From Plantactinospora mayteni (GTDB taxonomy: Bacteria; Actinomycetota; Actinomycetes; Mycobacteriales; Micromonosporaceae), in NCBI RefSeq assembly GCF_016862935.1, contig NZ_BONX01000001.1:62001-126000 (forward strand): DNA of 64,000 bases. The letters are read 5' to 3'. The notes beneath the pieces were generated by a model, which saw nothing but the letters and a program-made list of their open reading frames with translations, was not told where the DNA came from and did no database searches. Both the position numbers and the translations under genes were made by a program. This document shows, piece by piece, positions 1 through 7,003 of the stretch. The number at the start of each line of letters is the position of its first letter. The first letter of the stretch is position 1.

Positions 1-2
1 AC

Positions 3-2909
3 CCGGGCGCCCCCGTCCCGGGCCCGGGCACCACAGATCAGGGCTGGCGGAGCGTGCCGCCGATGGCGGGTCTGCTCCCCGGTGTCGAGATGCCGATCAG
101 CGACCCGCTCGGGTTCCGGCGCCAGCTGGCCACCTGGCAGGATCCCGCCCTCCGGCGCCCGCTGAACCACTTGGTCAGCCCGGAGGCGCCCAGCGGGCTG
201 GCGCACGACCTGCTCCGTCCGGTGCCCCCGGCATCGGCGACACCGGCTGGGCCTCCAGGGTCCGCCCTGCCGGTGCAACGCCGGGCCGCCGCCGAATCCC
301 CGGCCGATATCGGCGTAGCCGCCTCGGCGATCCCTCCGGCCCTCGGTGAACTGCCCGGCTCTGACACTGGCCCGATGGCCGAGCGCGGAGGTCGGGCGGC
401 CAGCGCCGGAGGTCCATCTCCGACCGGCCCGGCCACGACGCCGACCGTCGCCGTGCCGCCTCGACCGGTCCCGCCCTCCCCCGCCCGCCGGGCTGGTACG
501 CCACTGACGCTCGCCCGGGTCACCGCGCCGCCGCGTCGACTTCCCGCCCGGCTGCCCGACCGCGCCGACCTCTCCCGGACACCGGCCGACCGCGCCGGCC
601 TCTCCCGGACACCGGCCGACCGCGCCGACCTCTCCCGGACACCGGCCGACCGCGCCGACCTCTCCTGGACACCGGTCTCCGCTGTCCAGGCCGCCCCGGC
701 ACCAGCCACCCCGATCCCGGCCCCCGCCACCTCGGCTGTCCCTGTCGGCCGCGACCCGGCGCCGACCGGAGCGACCCGACCGGCGCCGGTGGCGCGGGCC
801 CCCAGGGTTGGATCGACGCCCCCGCGGCTCGGTCTCGGCGAGCCCATCGTGTTGCCGGCCCCCGCTCCGGACGCTCCGGCGGCGGTACCGTCCAGGCCCC
901 GGCCGTCCACGGACCAGCCGCTGCCCCGGTCCGGGGCGCCCGGCTCCGGTCCCGGGGCGCTCGCTGGCGGCGGCCCGCTGGCACCGGTGCAGCGGTCCGG
1001 CGCGGCCCGGCGTCGCGGGTCGTCGGCCGGCAGTGTTCCGGCGGCACCCGAACGCGGCGGCACCCGGCAGGGTTCCCCGCCCAGCGGCCCACCCGGGCAC
1101 GCGAGCGGCGGTCCGCACCTCCCGGACGCCACGGTCGACCACACCGCCGCCGGCCGACCGGCCGCCTCCGGCCGTCCCGAAGCCGGTCCGGTGGCGCGGG
1201 CACCTCGTGCTGTGCCATCGTCAGGGGCGGGGCCGGGGTCGACTGTGGCCGGAGCAGGCCCCGCCAGCCCAGACAGCGCACCGTCCTGGGACGCCCCGCC
1301 GGGCCCGAGCAGACCGCCGGCTCACCAGCAGGTCCGGCCGCCGGTCGGCCTCGGGACCCCGCTCCCCCCGGATGCCCAGCCACGGATCGTGGCCCGGCCC
1401 CGACCGGTCGCCGCCCCCAGCCCGGCCACGAGCCTCCGACCCCGCTCGCCCGCCGATCCGTCGCCGCACTCCGGCGTCACCCCCGACCGGTCCACTCCGT
1501 CGACGGTCTCCGCCCCGGCCGCAGCATCCCCGCAGCCGGATGGCCCCGCCCCGACCCGGACGGACGGTGTACCCCCGGCGGCCCGGCCCCGGGCGGGCGG
1601 CGCGGCCACGGCGGTCCCGGCCCAGGCAGCCGGCCCACGCCAGGGATCCCGCCCGGTGCCACGTCCCGCCGCGCCGCCCGCCCCGATGCCGGCCGGGCAA
1701 CCGCACCCTGCGGCGACGGTCGCCAGGTCGGAAACGCGGATGCCGGTCGTCCGACCGCACTCCCCTGCGTCGCCGTCGCTGGTCGCCGCCCCGACAGCGG
1801 GTGGTGGCGGCGGACGACGGCAGGGCCAGGCCCCGCTTCTCGGCGATCGGCCTCTGACGCCGGTGCTACAGCGGTCTGCCGGGGTCGCCGCGACGGCACG
1901 GCACCGCGCGGACTCCGGGTCGAGGGTGCCAACTGGTACCGGCAATCCGGCCAGGATGACGGTGCCGATCCGCTGGGTCCGGCCGCCCGGACACGGCTCG
2001 GAGACGTCAGCCAGCACCGCAACCTCGACCAGCACCACGACGTCGACCAGCACCACGACGACGCCCCGCACCGCAACGTCAGCCAGCACCACGACGTCAG
2101 CCAGCACCGCAACCTCGGCCAGCACCACGACGTCGGCTGGCCGGACTCCGGCACCTAACAAGGAGGCGCCCACGATGGCGGGATCACACGGAACTCTTCC
2201 CGGCTCTGGAATCCGGACCGCCCCGGCTGCGGACCCTCGCCCGCCCCGCCAGGTCCGGCCACTTCCCCGGCACGTCGCCGGACCGACCCGGCCGGCTTCC
2301 GCCGTCACCGTGCCGATGCCCCCGCCGCCGGCCCCAGGAACGGCGGTGCTGCCCCCACCCGTCCCGGCTCTCGGCCCTGCGGTCGGGACCGGCGCTCCCG
2401 GTGCCGCTCCCGCCAGGCCAGCCGGTGCCAGACCACAGATTCAGCGGACGCCGCGCGGCCCGGCCGCCGGCACCAGGGCGACCACGCCACCCGGAAGCGC
2501 CGGACCGGTCGTCCAGCGACAGCCGTCGGTGCCAGCCAGCGCCCCGACCGACACCCGCGCCCCGGCTGACACCCGAAACAGCAACAAGGCTGGCACCCGC
2601 ACGACGACCGACACCCACATCACGACCGTCAGCCGCAGCGCGACCGTCAGCCGCAGGGCAACCGACGGCGGCACCAACCGGACCGCCGCCAGCGCCGGCT
2701 CGACCAATGGTCCACGGGATGCTGCCCCGGACCCGGAGCGCGGGTCCGGACGCGAGGACCGGGACAGCGCCGAGCGCTTCCACCACCTCGACCGCCGGGC
2801 ACTGGACGAACTCGCACACCGCCTCGTCGAGCCGATCTCCCGGCTACTGCGGGCCGAACTCCGGCTGGGGCGCGAGCGCTCCGGTCGGTGGCTGGACGGT
2901 GGACGTTGA
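3..2909 (+). CDS. Proline/alanine-rich eCIS-associated protein, probably 5'-partial
   Basis: Very long low-complexity protein dominated by Pro, Ala, Arg, Thr and Ser, between eCIS genes. The reading frame is open to the left window edge. The stretch before the first possible start (GTG 54, ATG 63) already reads like the family N-terminus (GWRSVPPMAGLLP), so translation probably starts upstream. A short folded N-terminal segment (about FRRQLATWQDP) is followed by some 850 residues of disordered sequence with internal repeats. The last 45 residues are a conserved-looking helix (LDELAHRLVEPISRLLRAEL). From memory, actinobacterial eCIS loci often carry a Pro-rich protein with this C-terminal helix near the tube genes. 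Its role is unknown; scaffold, tape-measure-like or cargo-linker roles are possible. It overlaps the tube gene by 22 bp. Confidence 0.7.
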   Translation, partial: PGAPVPGPGTTDQGWRSVPPMAGLLPGVEMPISDPLGFRRQLATWQDPALRRPLNHLVSPEAPSGLAHDLLRPVPPASATPAGPPGSALPVQRRAAAESPADIGVAASAIPPALGELPGSDTGPMAERGGRAASAGGPSPTGPATTPTVAVPPRPVPPSPARRAGTPLTLARVTAPPRRLPARLPDRADLSRTPADRAGLSRTPADRADLSRTPADRADLSWTPVSAVQAAPAPATPIPAPATSAVPVGRDPAPTGATRPAPVARAPRVGSTPPRLGLGEPIVLPAPAPDAPAAVPSRPRPSTDQPLPRSGAPGSGPGALAGGGPLAPVQRSGAARRRGSSAGSVPAAPERGGTRQGSPPSGPPGHASGGPHLPDATVDHTAAGRPAASGRPEAGPVARAPRAVPSSGAGPGSTVAGAGPASPDSAPSWDAPPGPSRPPAHQQVRPPVGLGTPLPPDAQPRIVARPRPVAAPSPATSLRPRSPADPSPHSGVTPDRSTPSTVSAPAAASPQPDGPAPTRTDGVPPAARPRAGGAATAVPAQAAGPRQGSRPVPRPAAPPAPMPAGQPHPAATVARSETRMPVVRPHSPASPSLVAAPTAGGGGGRRQGQAPLLGDRPLTPVLQRSAGVAATARHRADSGSRVPTGTGNPARMTVPIRWVRPPGHGSETSASTATSTSTTTSTSTTTTPRTATSASTTTSASTATSASTTTSAGRTPAPNKEAPTMAGSHGTLPGSGIRTAPAADPRPPRQVRPLPRHVAGPTRPASAVTVPMPPPPAPGTAVLPPPVPALGPAVGTGAPGAAPARPAGARPQIQRTPRGPAAGTRATTPPGSAGPVVQRQPSVPASAPTDTRAPADTRNSNKAGTRTTTDTHITTVSRSATVSRRATDGGTNRTAASAGSTNGPRDAAPDPERGSGREDRDSAERFHHLDRRALDELAHRLVEPISRLLRAELRLGRERSGRWLDGGR
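558..677 (+). repeat. Four in-frame 30-bp tandem repeats
   Basis: Four consecutive 30-bp units at 558-587, 588-617, 618-647 and 648-677 encode the ten-residue unit DRADLSRTPA. Only scattered substitutions separate the copies: the second has G for D, and the last has W for R and V for A. The repeats lie in the disordered part of the Pro-rich protein. Confidence 0.9.
2005..2138 (+). repeat. Ser/Thr-coding 18-bp imperfect repeats
   Basis: About seven imperfect units of roughly 18 bp (consensus agccagcaccacgacgtc) encode an almost pure Ser/Thr/Ala tract inside the Pro-rich eCIS protein. The copies are nearly identical in DNA, which points to recent slippage or recombination and not only to selection on amino-acid composition. 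Confidence 0.8.
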
Positions 2910-3334
2910 GCGGCATCGATCCCGGCACCAGCGTCCACTTCCGGCTCCGGATCGACGGGATCGACCTCGGGGACTGGAACTCGTGCGACGGGCTCGGCTG
3001 CGAGGTCGAGGTGGAGCAGCACGAGGAGGGCGGCAACAACGGCTTCGTCTGGCAACTGCCGTCCCGGGTGCGCTACACCAACGTCACCCTCACCCGGCCG
3101 CTGATCCCGGACACGGCCAAGGTGGCCCGGCTGCTCTCTGCCCTCCCGCAGGGCATCACCCGAGGCACCGCCCAGATCGCGGCGCTGCGGCCCGACCGGG
3201 CCATGCTGGTCCAGTGGGGTCTGGCCGACGTCGTACTCGTCCGCTGGACCGGCCCATCCTTCGACCCCAACCGCTCCGAGGCGGCGACGGAAAGCATCGA
3301 ACTCGCCTACCACGGCTTCCTGGAGGTGGGCTAG
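2888..3334 (+). CDS. Phage-tail-tube-like protein (T4 gp19 family)
   Basis: A 148-residue protein of the contractile tail tube family. It shows the usual pattern of an N-terminal FRLRIDGIDLG strand, a GLGCEVEVEQHEEGGNNGF segment, an LTRP motif and a C-terminal ELAYHGFLEVG strand. In eCIS particles the tube polymerises inside the sheath and is driven through the target envelope. The listed GTG start overlaps the upstream gene by 22 bp. A TTG at 2906, preceded by GGTGGA, would give a start closer to the family N-terminus and is a serious alternative. It is followed by the LysM, spike and baseplate genes in the usual eCIS order. Confidence 0.9.
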   Translation: MAGRWTLSGIDPGTSVHFRLRIDGIDLGDWNSCDGLGCEVEVEQHEEGGNNGFVWQLPSRVRYTNVTLTRPLIPDTAKVARLLSALPQGITRGTAQIAALRPDRAMLVQWGLADVVLVRWTGPSFDPNRSEAATESIELAYHGFLEVG

Positions 3335-3477
3335 TGCGGTACTGCGGATTCTCGGGCCATCGTGACCTGGTCGCGGCGGCCATCATCGCCACCCGCACCC
3401 CGGGCGGCGGACCCACCACCCCACCCACCCCCGCCGCCGCTGTGCCGGGCCGGACCGGTGGGGCGGCGGCGTCATGA
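3334..3477 (+). CDS. Small coupled ORF, 47 aa, unknown
   Basis: The frame starts with a GTG that overlaps the tube stop (TAGTG). It ends with a TGA that overlaps the ATG of the LysM gene (ATGA), so it bridges two genes by translational coupling. The product begins MRYCGFSGH, has a short hydrophobic patch (LVAAAIIA) and ends in a Pro/Gly/Ala tail. Many related loci carry a short ORF in this position (I recall a family called DUF6760), but the sequence here does not obviously match it. It may be a real small baseplate component or only a coupling leader. Confidence 0.45.
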   Translation: MRYCGFSGHRDLVAAAIIATRTPGGGPTTPPTPAAAVPGRTGGAAAS

Positions 3478-4238
3478 CGAGACCGACCGGCAAGGTCTCC
3501 GCGTTCATCCAGCGCTACAACCCGCCGCTCGGCGGCGGCAACCGTCCCGGCGGTCCGCTCGGCGGCCCGATCACCTTCATGTTCAATCCGAACCAGCTGA
3601 CCCTGACCAAGTCGGCCTCCTGGATCCCGCACGTGGTGCGCGGCGCCGAGCAGGCCGGGATCGCGGAGTTCAGCGGCTCGGAGCCGCGCAGCCTTGCCCT
3701 GACGGTCTTCCTCGACGTGACCGACACGCACAGCCGCACCGTGCAGCAGCGGGTCGAAAGCCTGCTGACCTGCTGCGCGCCGACCATGGCCAGCATCGCG
3801 GCCAAGGCGCCCTCACCGCCGTGGGTGAAGTTCACCTGGGGTCAGTTCCAGACCGTCTCGTTCTACTCGTACGTCAGCCAGGTCACCGCGACGTACACCC
3901 TGTTCGACAGCTCCGGGACCCCGTTGCGGGCGACCTGCGCGGTGAACCTGACCGAGATCAGCGGCAGCAAGCCGGCCCAGAACCCCACCTCCGGCAGCCG
4001 CTCCGCGCGCCGGGTGCACCGGGTGGTGGACGGCGACTCGTTGCCGCTGCTGGCCCACCGGGAGTACGGCGACCCGACCGTGTGGCGGGTGATCGCCGAG
4101 GCGAACGACCTCGACGACCCGACCCGGCTGCCCCCGGGCACCGAACTGCTGTTGCCCGCCCCTGACGAGATCCCGGCCGTACTGTCCCGCGCCCCCGGCC
4201 CGCCAGCCGGGTCGGTCACCGCCGGTGAAGGTAGGTAG
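3474..4238 (+). CDS. eCIS LysM-domain baseplate/tube-initiator protein
   Basis: A 254-residue protein with two parts. Residues 1-165 form the CIS tube-type N-terminal domain, with the FMFNPNQLTL segment and alternating strands. About residues 180-235 form a LysM module (RVHRVVDGDSLPLLA, YGDPTVWRVIAEAN, LPPGTELLLPA). This is the gp53/PVC7-like protein that sits between tube and spike in the baseplate; LysM domains bind glycan, here probably a structural role. The start ATG overlaps the preceding small ORF by four bases. No signal peptide is present, as expected for a particle assembled in the cytoplasm. Confidence 0.9.
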   Translation: MTRPTGKVSAFIQRYNPPLGGGNRPGGPLGGPITFMFNPNQLTLTKSASWIPHVVRGAEQAGIAEFSGSEPRSLALTVFLDVTDTHSRTVQQRVESLLTCCAPTMASIAAKAPSPPWVKFTWGQFQTVSFYSYVSQVTATYTLFDSSGTPLRATCAVNLTEISGSKPAQNPTSGSRSARRVHRVVDGDSLPLLAHREYGDPTVWRVIAEANDLDDPTRLPPGTELLLPAPDEIPAVLSRAPGPPAGSVTAGEGR

Positions 4239-4242
4239 CTAT

Positions 4243-6060
4243 ATGCCCACGGGAACCCTCACCAACCTCCTCAAGGTCGGCCTGCCGGCGGACGAGCTTC
4301 CCGATCCCTGGCCGGACGAGTTGGTGTACGGCTGTGTCGAGGACGGCGTCAACATGCCGGCGGTAGCCACCCTGCGTTACCGCGACACCGGATCGGTGCT
4401 GCTGGAGAAGACCCAGATCACGATCGGCCGGAAGCTGACCGTGGCGGTACGGGCCGGAAACCGCACCGGCGAGACAGCCCTGTTCACCGGGGAGGTGGTC
4501 ACCGTCGAGACGGAGTTCGACGGCACCGGCACCCACACCACCATCCGGGCCATGGACCTGTCACACCGGCTCCGGCGCGGCCGACGGGTCGCCAGCTACC
4601 GCAACCAGAAGGCCTCCGACATCGCCGGGGAACTCGCCCGGTTCGCCGGACTGCCGCTCGGCCAGATAGATCCCAGCACCGTGGTCTACGAGGTGGTGGC
4701 GCAGCCCAACGTCAGCGACTGGGAGTTCCTCAGGATGCTGGCGGCCGACAACGACGCCGAGGTGGCGATGGTCGACGGCCGGTTCGAGTTCCGCCGCCCC
4801 GTCCGCGCCGCCTCCGCCCCGCCTCCGCAGACGACCGCCGAGCGCAGTGACTTCGTGGCGGAGGTGGACGGGAACATACTCGCCCTGCACGCCACCGTCA
4901 CCTCGGTTGGCCAGTTCACCGACGTGGAGGTACGCGGCTGGGACCGCCGCACCCGCCAGCCGGTGATCGGCCGGGCCCCGGTCAGCGACAGCGAAGAGGT
5001 GCGGCTCCCGGTGACCGCCGGGCAGTTGGCGGCCCGGTTCGGCACCGCCGAGATGCTGGTCACCGACGTGCCGTACGAGACACCGGCCGAGGTCGACACG
5101 GTGTCCCAGGCCCTGGCCGCCCAGGTGGCGACCGGCTTCGCCGAAGTCGAGGTGACCGTGCGCGGCAACCCGCTGCTGCGGACCGGTGTGCCGTTCAGCC
5201 TCGGCGGCGTCGGAAAACCGTTCGCCGGCAAGTACACCGTGACCGCCAGCCGGCACGTCTTCGGGCCGGCGCGGTTCTACGAGACCTGGCTGACGGTCAG
5301 CGGCGGTCAGGACCGCTCGCTCGGTGGACTGGCCGCAGGCAGCCCGGCGGCGCTCCGGTCGCGGATGCCAGGGCTGGCCATCGGGGTGGTCACCGACGCC
5401 AACGCCACGCTGGACCGCAACCATCCGGAACGTCGGGACCGAGGCTGGGTCAAGCTCCGGTTCCCGTGGCTGGACAACACGTACGAGACCGACTGGGTCC
5501 GGACGGTGCAACTGGGCGGGGTCGGTGGCGGCGGGGTCTGCTGCCCCGAGGTCGGTGACGAGGTGCTGGTCGGGTTCGAGCAGGGGCTGCTCGACCGGCC
5601 GTACGTGATCGGCGGGTTGTACAACGGCGTCGACGAGCCGTCACCGCACGACGGACCGCTGGTCGACCCGACGAGCGGGGCGGTGAACCGGCTCTCGTTC
5701 GCGTCCCGCCGGGGCCGGGCGGCCGGCGGTCGGAGCACCGGCAACTGGGTGGAACTGCTGGACGGGCCCACCGTCGCTGCCGCGACGCAGGGGGTCCGGC
5801 TGCGTACCCAGAACGGCGCCGACAGTTTGCTGCTGCACCTGGACCGGGCCGGCACCTCGGTGCTGGTCCGCAGCGACGGCAGCGTCGTGATCGAGGCCAA
5901 GACCGAACTCACCGTCCAGGGGACCGGGGGTGTCTCGGTCGAGTCGCGCGGGCCGGTCTCGGTCACCGGCCGGGGCGTGTCGGTGGACGCCGGGGCCGGT
6001 GAGCTGAAACTCACCGGGGCCAGCGTGTCGGTCTCCGGCCGGGTCGTCCGGATCAACTGA
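4243..6060 (+). CDS. VgrG-like spike protein (Rhs element Vgr / gpD family)
   Basis: About 605 residues. The N-terminal half has the gp27/phage late control D fold (LFTGEVVTVE, WEFLRMLAADNDAEV), followed by the OB-fold gp5-like part (VKLRFPWLDN, LVGFEQGLLDRPYVIGGLYNG). The C-terminal part is beta-helix-like with repeated Val-Ser strands (SVSVSGRVVRIN). The protein forms the trimeric spike that punctures the target and seats the PAAR tip. A GTG at 4225 is in frame, but the ATG at 4243 follows an AAGGTAGG-like ribosome site and leaves no overlap with the upstream stop, so it is preferred. The PAAR gene follows after a 170-bp gap holding two repeat elements. Confidence 0.93.
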   Translation: MPTGTLTNLLKVGLPADELPDPWPDELVYGCVEDGVNMPAVATLRYRDTGSVLLEKTQITIGRKLTVAVRAGNRTGETALFTGEVVTVETEFDGTGTHTTIRAMDLSHRLRRGRRVASYRNQKASDIAGELARFAGLPLGQIDPSTVVYEVVAQPNVSDWEFLRMLAADNDAEVAMVDGRFEFRRPVRAASAPPPQTTAERSDFVAEVDGNILALHATVTSVGQFTDVEVRGWDRRTRQPVIGRAPVSDSEEVRLPVTAGQLAARFGTAEMLVTDVPYETPAEVDTVSQALAAQVATGFAEVEVTVRGNPLLRTGVPFSLGGVGKPFAGKYTVTASRHVFGPARFYETWLTVSGGQDRSLGGLAAGSPAALRSRMPGLAIGVVTDANATLDRNHPERRDRGWVKLRFPWLDNTYETDWVRTVQLGGVGGGGVCCPEVGDEVLVGFEQGLLDRPYVIGGLYNGVDEPSPHDGPLVDPTSGAVNRLSFASRRGRAAGGRSTGNWVELLDGPTVAAATQGVRLRTQNGADSLLLHLDRAGTSVLVRSDGSVVIEAKTELTVQGTGGVSVESRGPVSVTGRGVSVDAGAGELKLTGASVSVSGRVVRIN

Positions 6061-6064
6061 ACAG

Positions 6065-6156
6065 TGAACCGTTTTCCACCTGAACCGCGCGGCGCGCACG
6101 CACCGGGTCCGACCTGGCGGTCCGACGGATCGCAAGGGGAGGTCGGAAAAGGTTCA
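6065..6156. repeat. Copy A of a ~90-bp interspersed repeat with terminal inverted repeats
   Basis: The element begins TGAACCGTTTTCC and ends GGAAAAGGTTCA, giving imperfect terminal inverted repeats. A second copy in inverted orientation lies at 29078-29165. My hand alignment gives roughly 80% identity over the whole length, with two 2-bp gaps. The interior is GC-rich and can fold (GTCCGACCTGGCGGTCCG). It sits four bases after the VgrG stop codon. It is best described as a MITE-like or palindromic intergenic element; no transposase is near. Confidence 0.8.
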
Positions 6157-6162
6157 GTCATG

Positions 6163-6225
6163 CCGATCAGCCGAGCGGTCGGACAGATCAGCCGAGCGGT
6201 CGGACAGGTCAACCGAGCAGGAGAG
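6163..6225. repeat. Three 21-bp direct repeats upstream of the PAAR gene
   Basis: The units are 6163-6183, 6184-6204 and a degenerate third copy at 6205-6225. The first two differ only at the first two bases and share GATCAGCCGAGCGGTCGGA. The third copy ends in GGAGAG, which is the ribosome binding site of the PAAR gene. A regulatory role or simple slippage are both possible. Confidence 0.7.
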
Positions 6226-6230
6226 ACGCG

Positions 6231-6575
6231 ATGCCACCAGCAGCCCGGATCGGGGACAGGGTCGGCCACGGCGCGCCCACCGGCACCGTCGGCCCGCCCG
6301 GCATGACCGCGCCGGTACCGACCGCCGGGCCCACGCTCGGCGTGGCCAGTGTGCTGATCGGTGGCCGGCCGGCCGCGGTGGTCGGCACGATCTGCAACTG
6401 TCCGGTCCCGCCGCCGCACCAGGCGCTCGGTCCGGGCAACGTCGTGCTGCCGGGGCCGCCACCGGCGCGGGGACAGGTGCTGATCGGCGGCTTCCCCGCC
6501 GCCCGCAGGGGCGACCGGACCACCTGCTCGGCGACGATCCTGACCGGCGCCGGCAACGTCCTGATCGGGGGCTGA
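6231..6575 (+). CDS. PAAR-like tip protein
   Basis: A 114-residue protein starting MPPAARIGDRVGHG, the typical PAAR N-terminus. Repeated beta-hairpin motifs follow (VASVLIGGRPAAVVG, GQVLIGGFPAARRGD, GNVLIGG). PAAR proteins form a small metal-stabilised cone that sharpens the VgrG spike. The ATG is preceded by AGGAGAG at good spacing. The gene lies between VgrG and gp25, its usual place. Confidence 0.93.
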   Translation: MPPAARIGDRVGHGAPTGTVGPPGMTAPVPTAGPTLGVASVLIGGRPAAVVGTICNCPVPPPHQALGPGNVVLPGPPPARGQVLIGGFPAARRGDRTTCSATILTGAGNVLIGG

Positions 6576-6580
6576 GCGAG

Positions 6581-7000
6581 GTGGCGGAGCAGTTCGTCGG
6601 CGCCGGGTGGGCGTTTCCGCTCCGGGTCGACGCCAGCGGCGGCATCGCCCTGGTCAACCGGGAGCGGGAGATCGTCGAGGCGATCCGGCTGATCCTCGGC
6701 ACCGCACCCGGGGAGCGACCGATGCGCCCCGAATTCGGCTGCGGGATCCACGACTACGTCTTCGCACCGGCGGACGAGAACACCGCCGGGCAGGTCGCCT
6801 TCGAGGTGCGGGCGGCACTCGACCGCTGGGAGCCCCGAATCGAGGTCACCGACGTGGTCGTGGGCTTCGACGAGGTGACCGCCGGCACCCTCTACATCGA
6901 CATCCGATACCAGGTCCGGGGGACGAACGATCCACGCAACCTGGTCTTCCCGTTCTATGTGATCCCGTCGCACGACGGGCCCGAGGTGGAGGCGACGTAA
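6581..7000 (+). CDS. gpW/gp25 family baseplate wedge protein
   Basis: A 139-residue protein with the gp25 fold. It shows VNREREIVEAIRLILGT, the EPR-type GERPMRPEFGCGIHDYVF segment and a strand-rich C-terminus. Gp25 nucleates sheath polymerisation on the baseplate. GTG start five bases after the PAAR stop; the next gene begins three bases after its stop, so the unit is tightly co-transcribed. Confidence 0.93.
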   Translation: MAEQFVGAGWAFPLRVDASGGIALVNREREIVEAIRLILGTAPGERPMRPEFGCGIHDYVFAPADENTAGQVAFEVRAALDRWEPRIEVTDVVVGFDEVTAGTLYIDIRYQVRGTNDPRNLVFPFYVIPSHDGPEVEAT

Positions 7001-7003
7001 CCG

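Noticed and set aside
38-1144. Long - strand frames opposite the Pro-rich gene
   Set aside because: Low-complexity mirror of a GC-rich repetitive gene; no ribosome site and no family motif.
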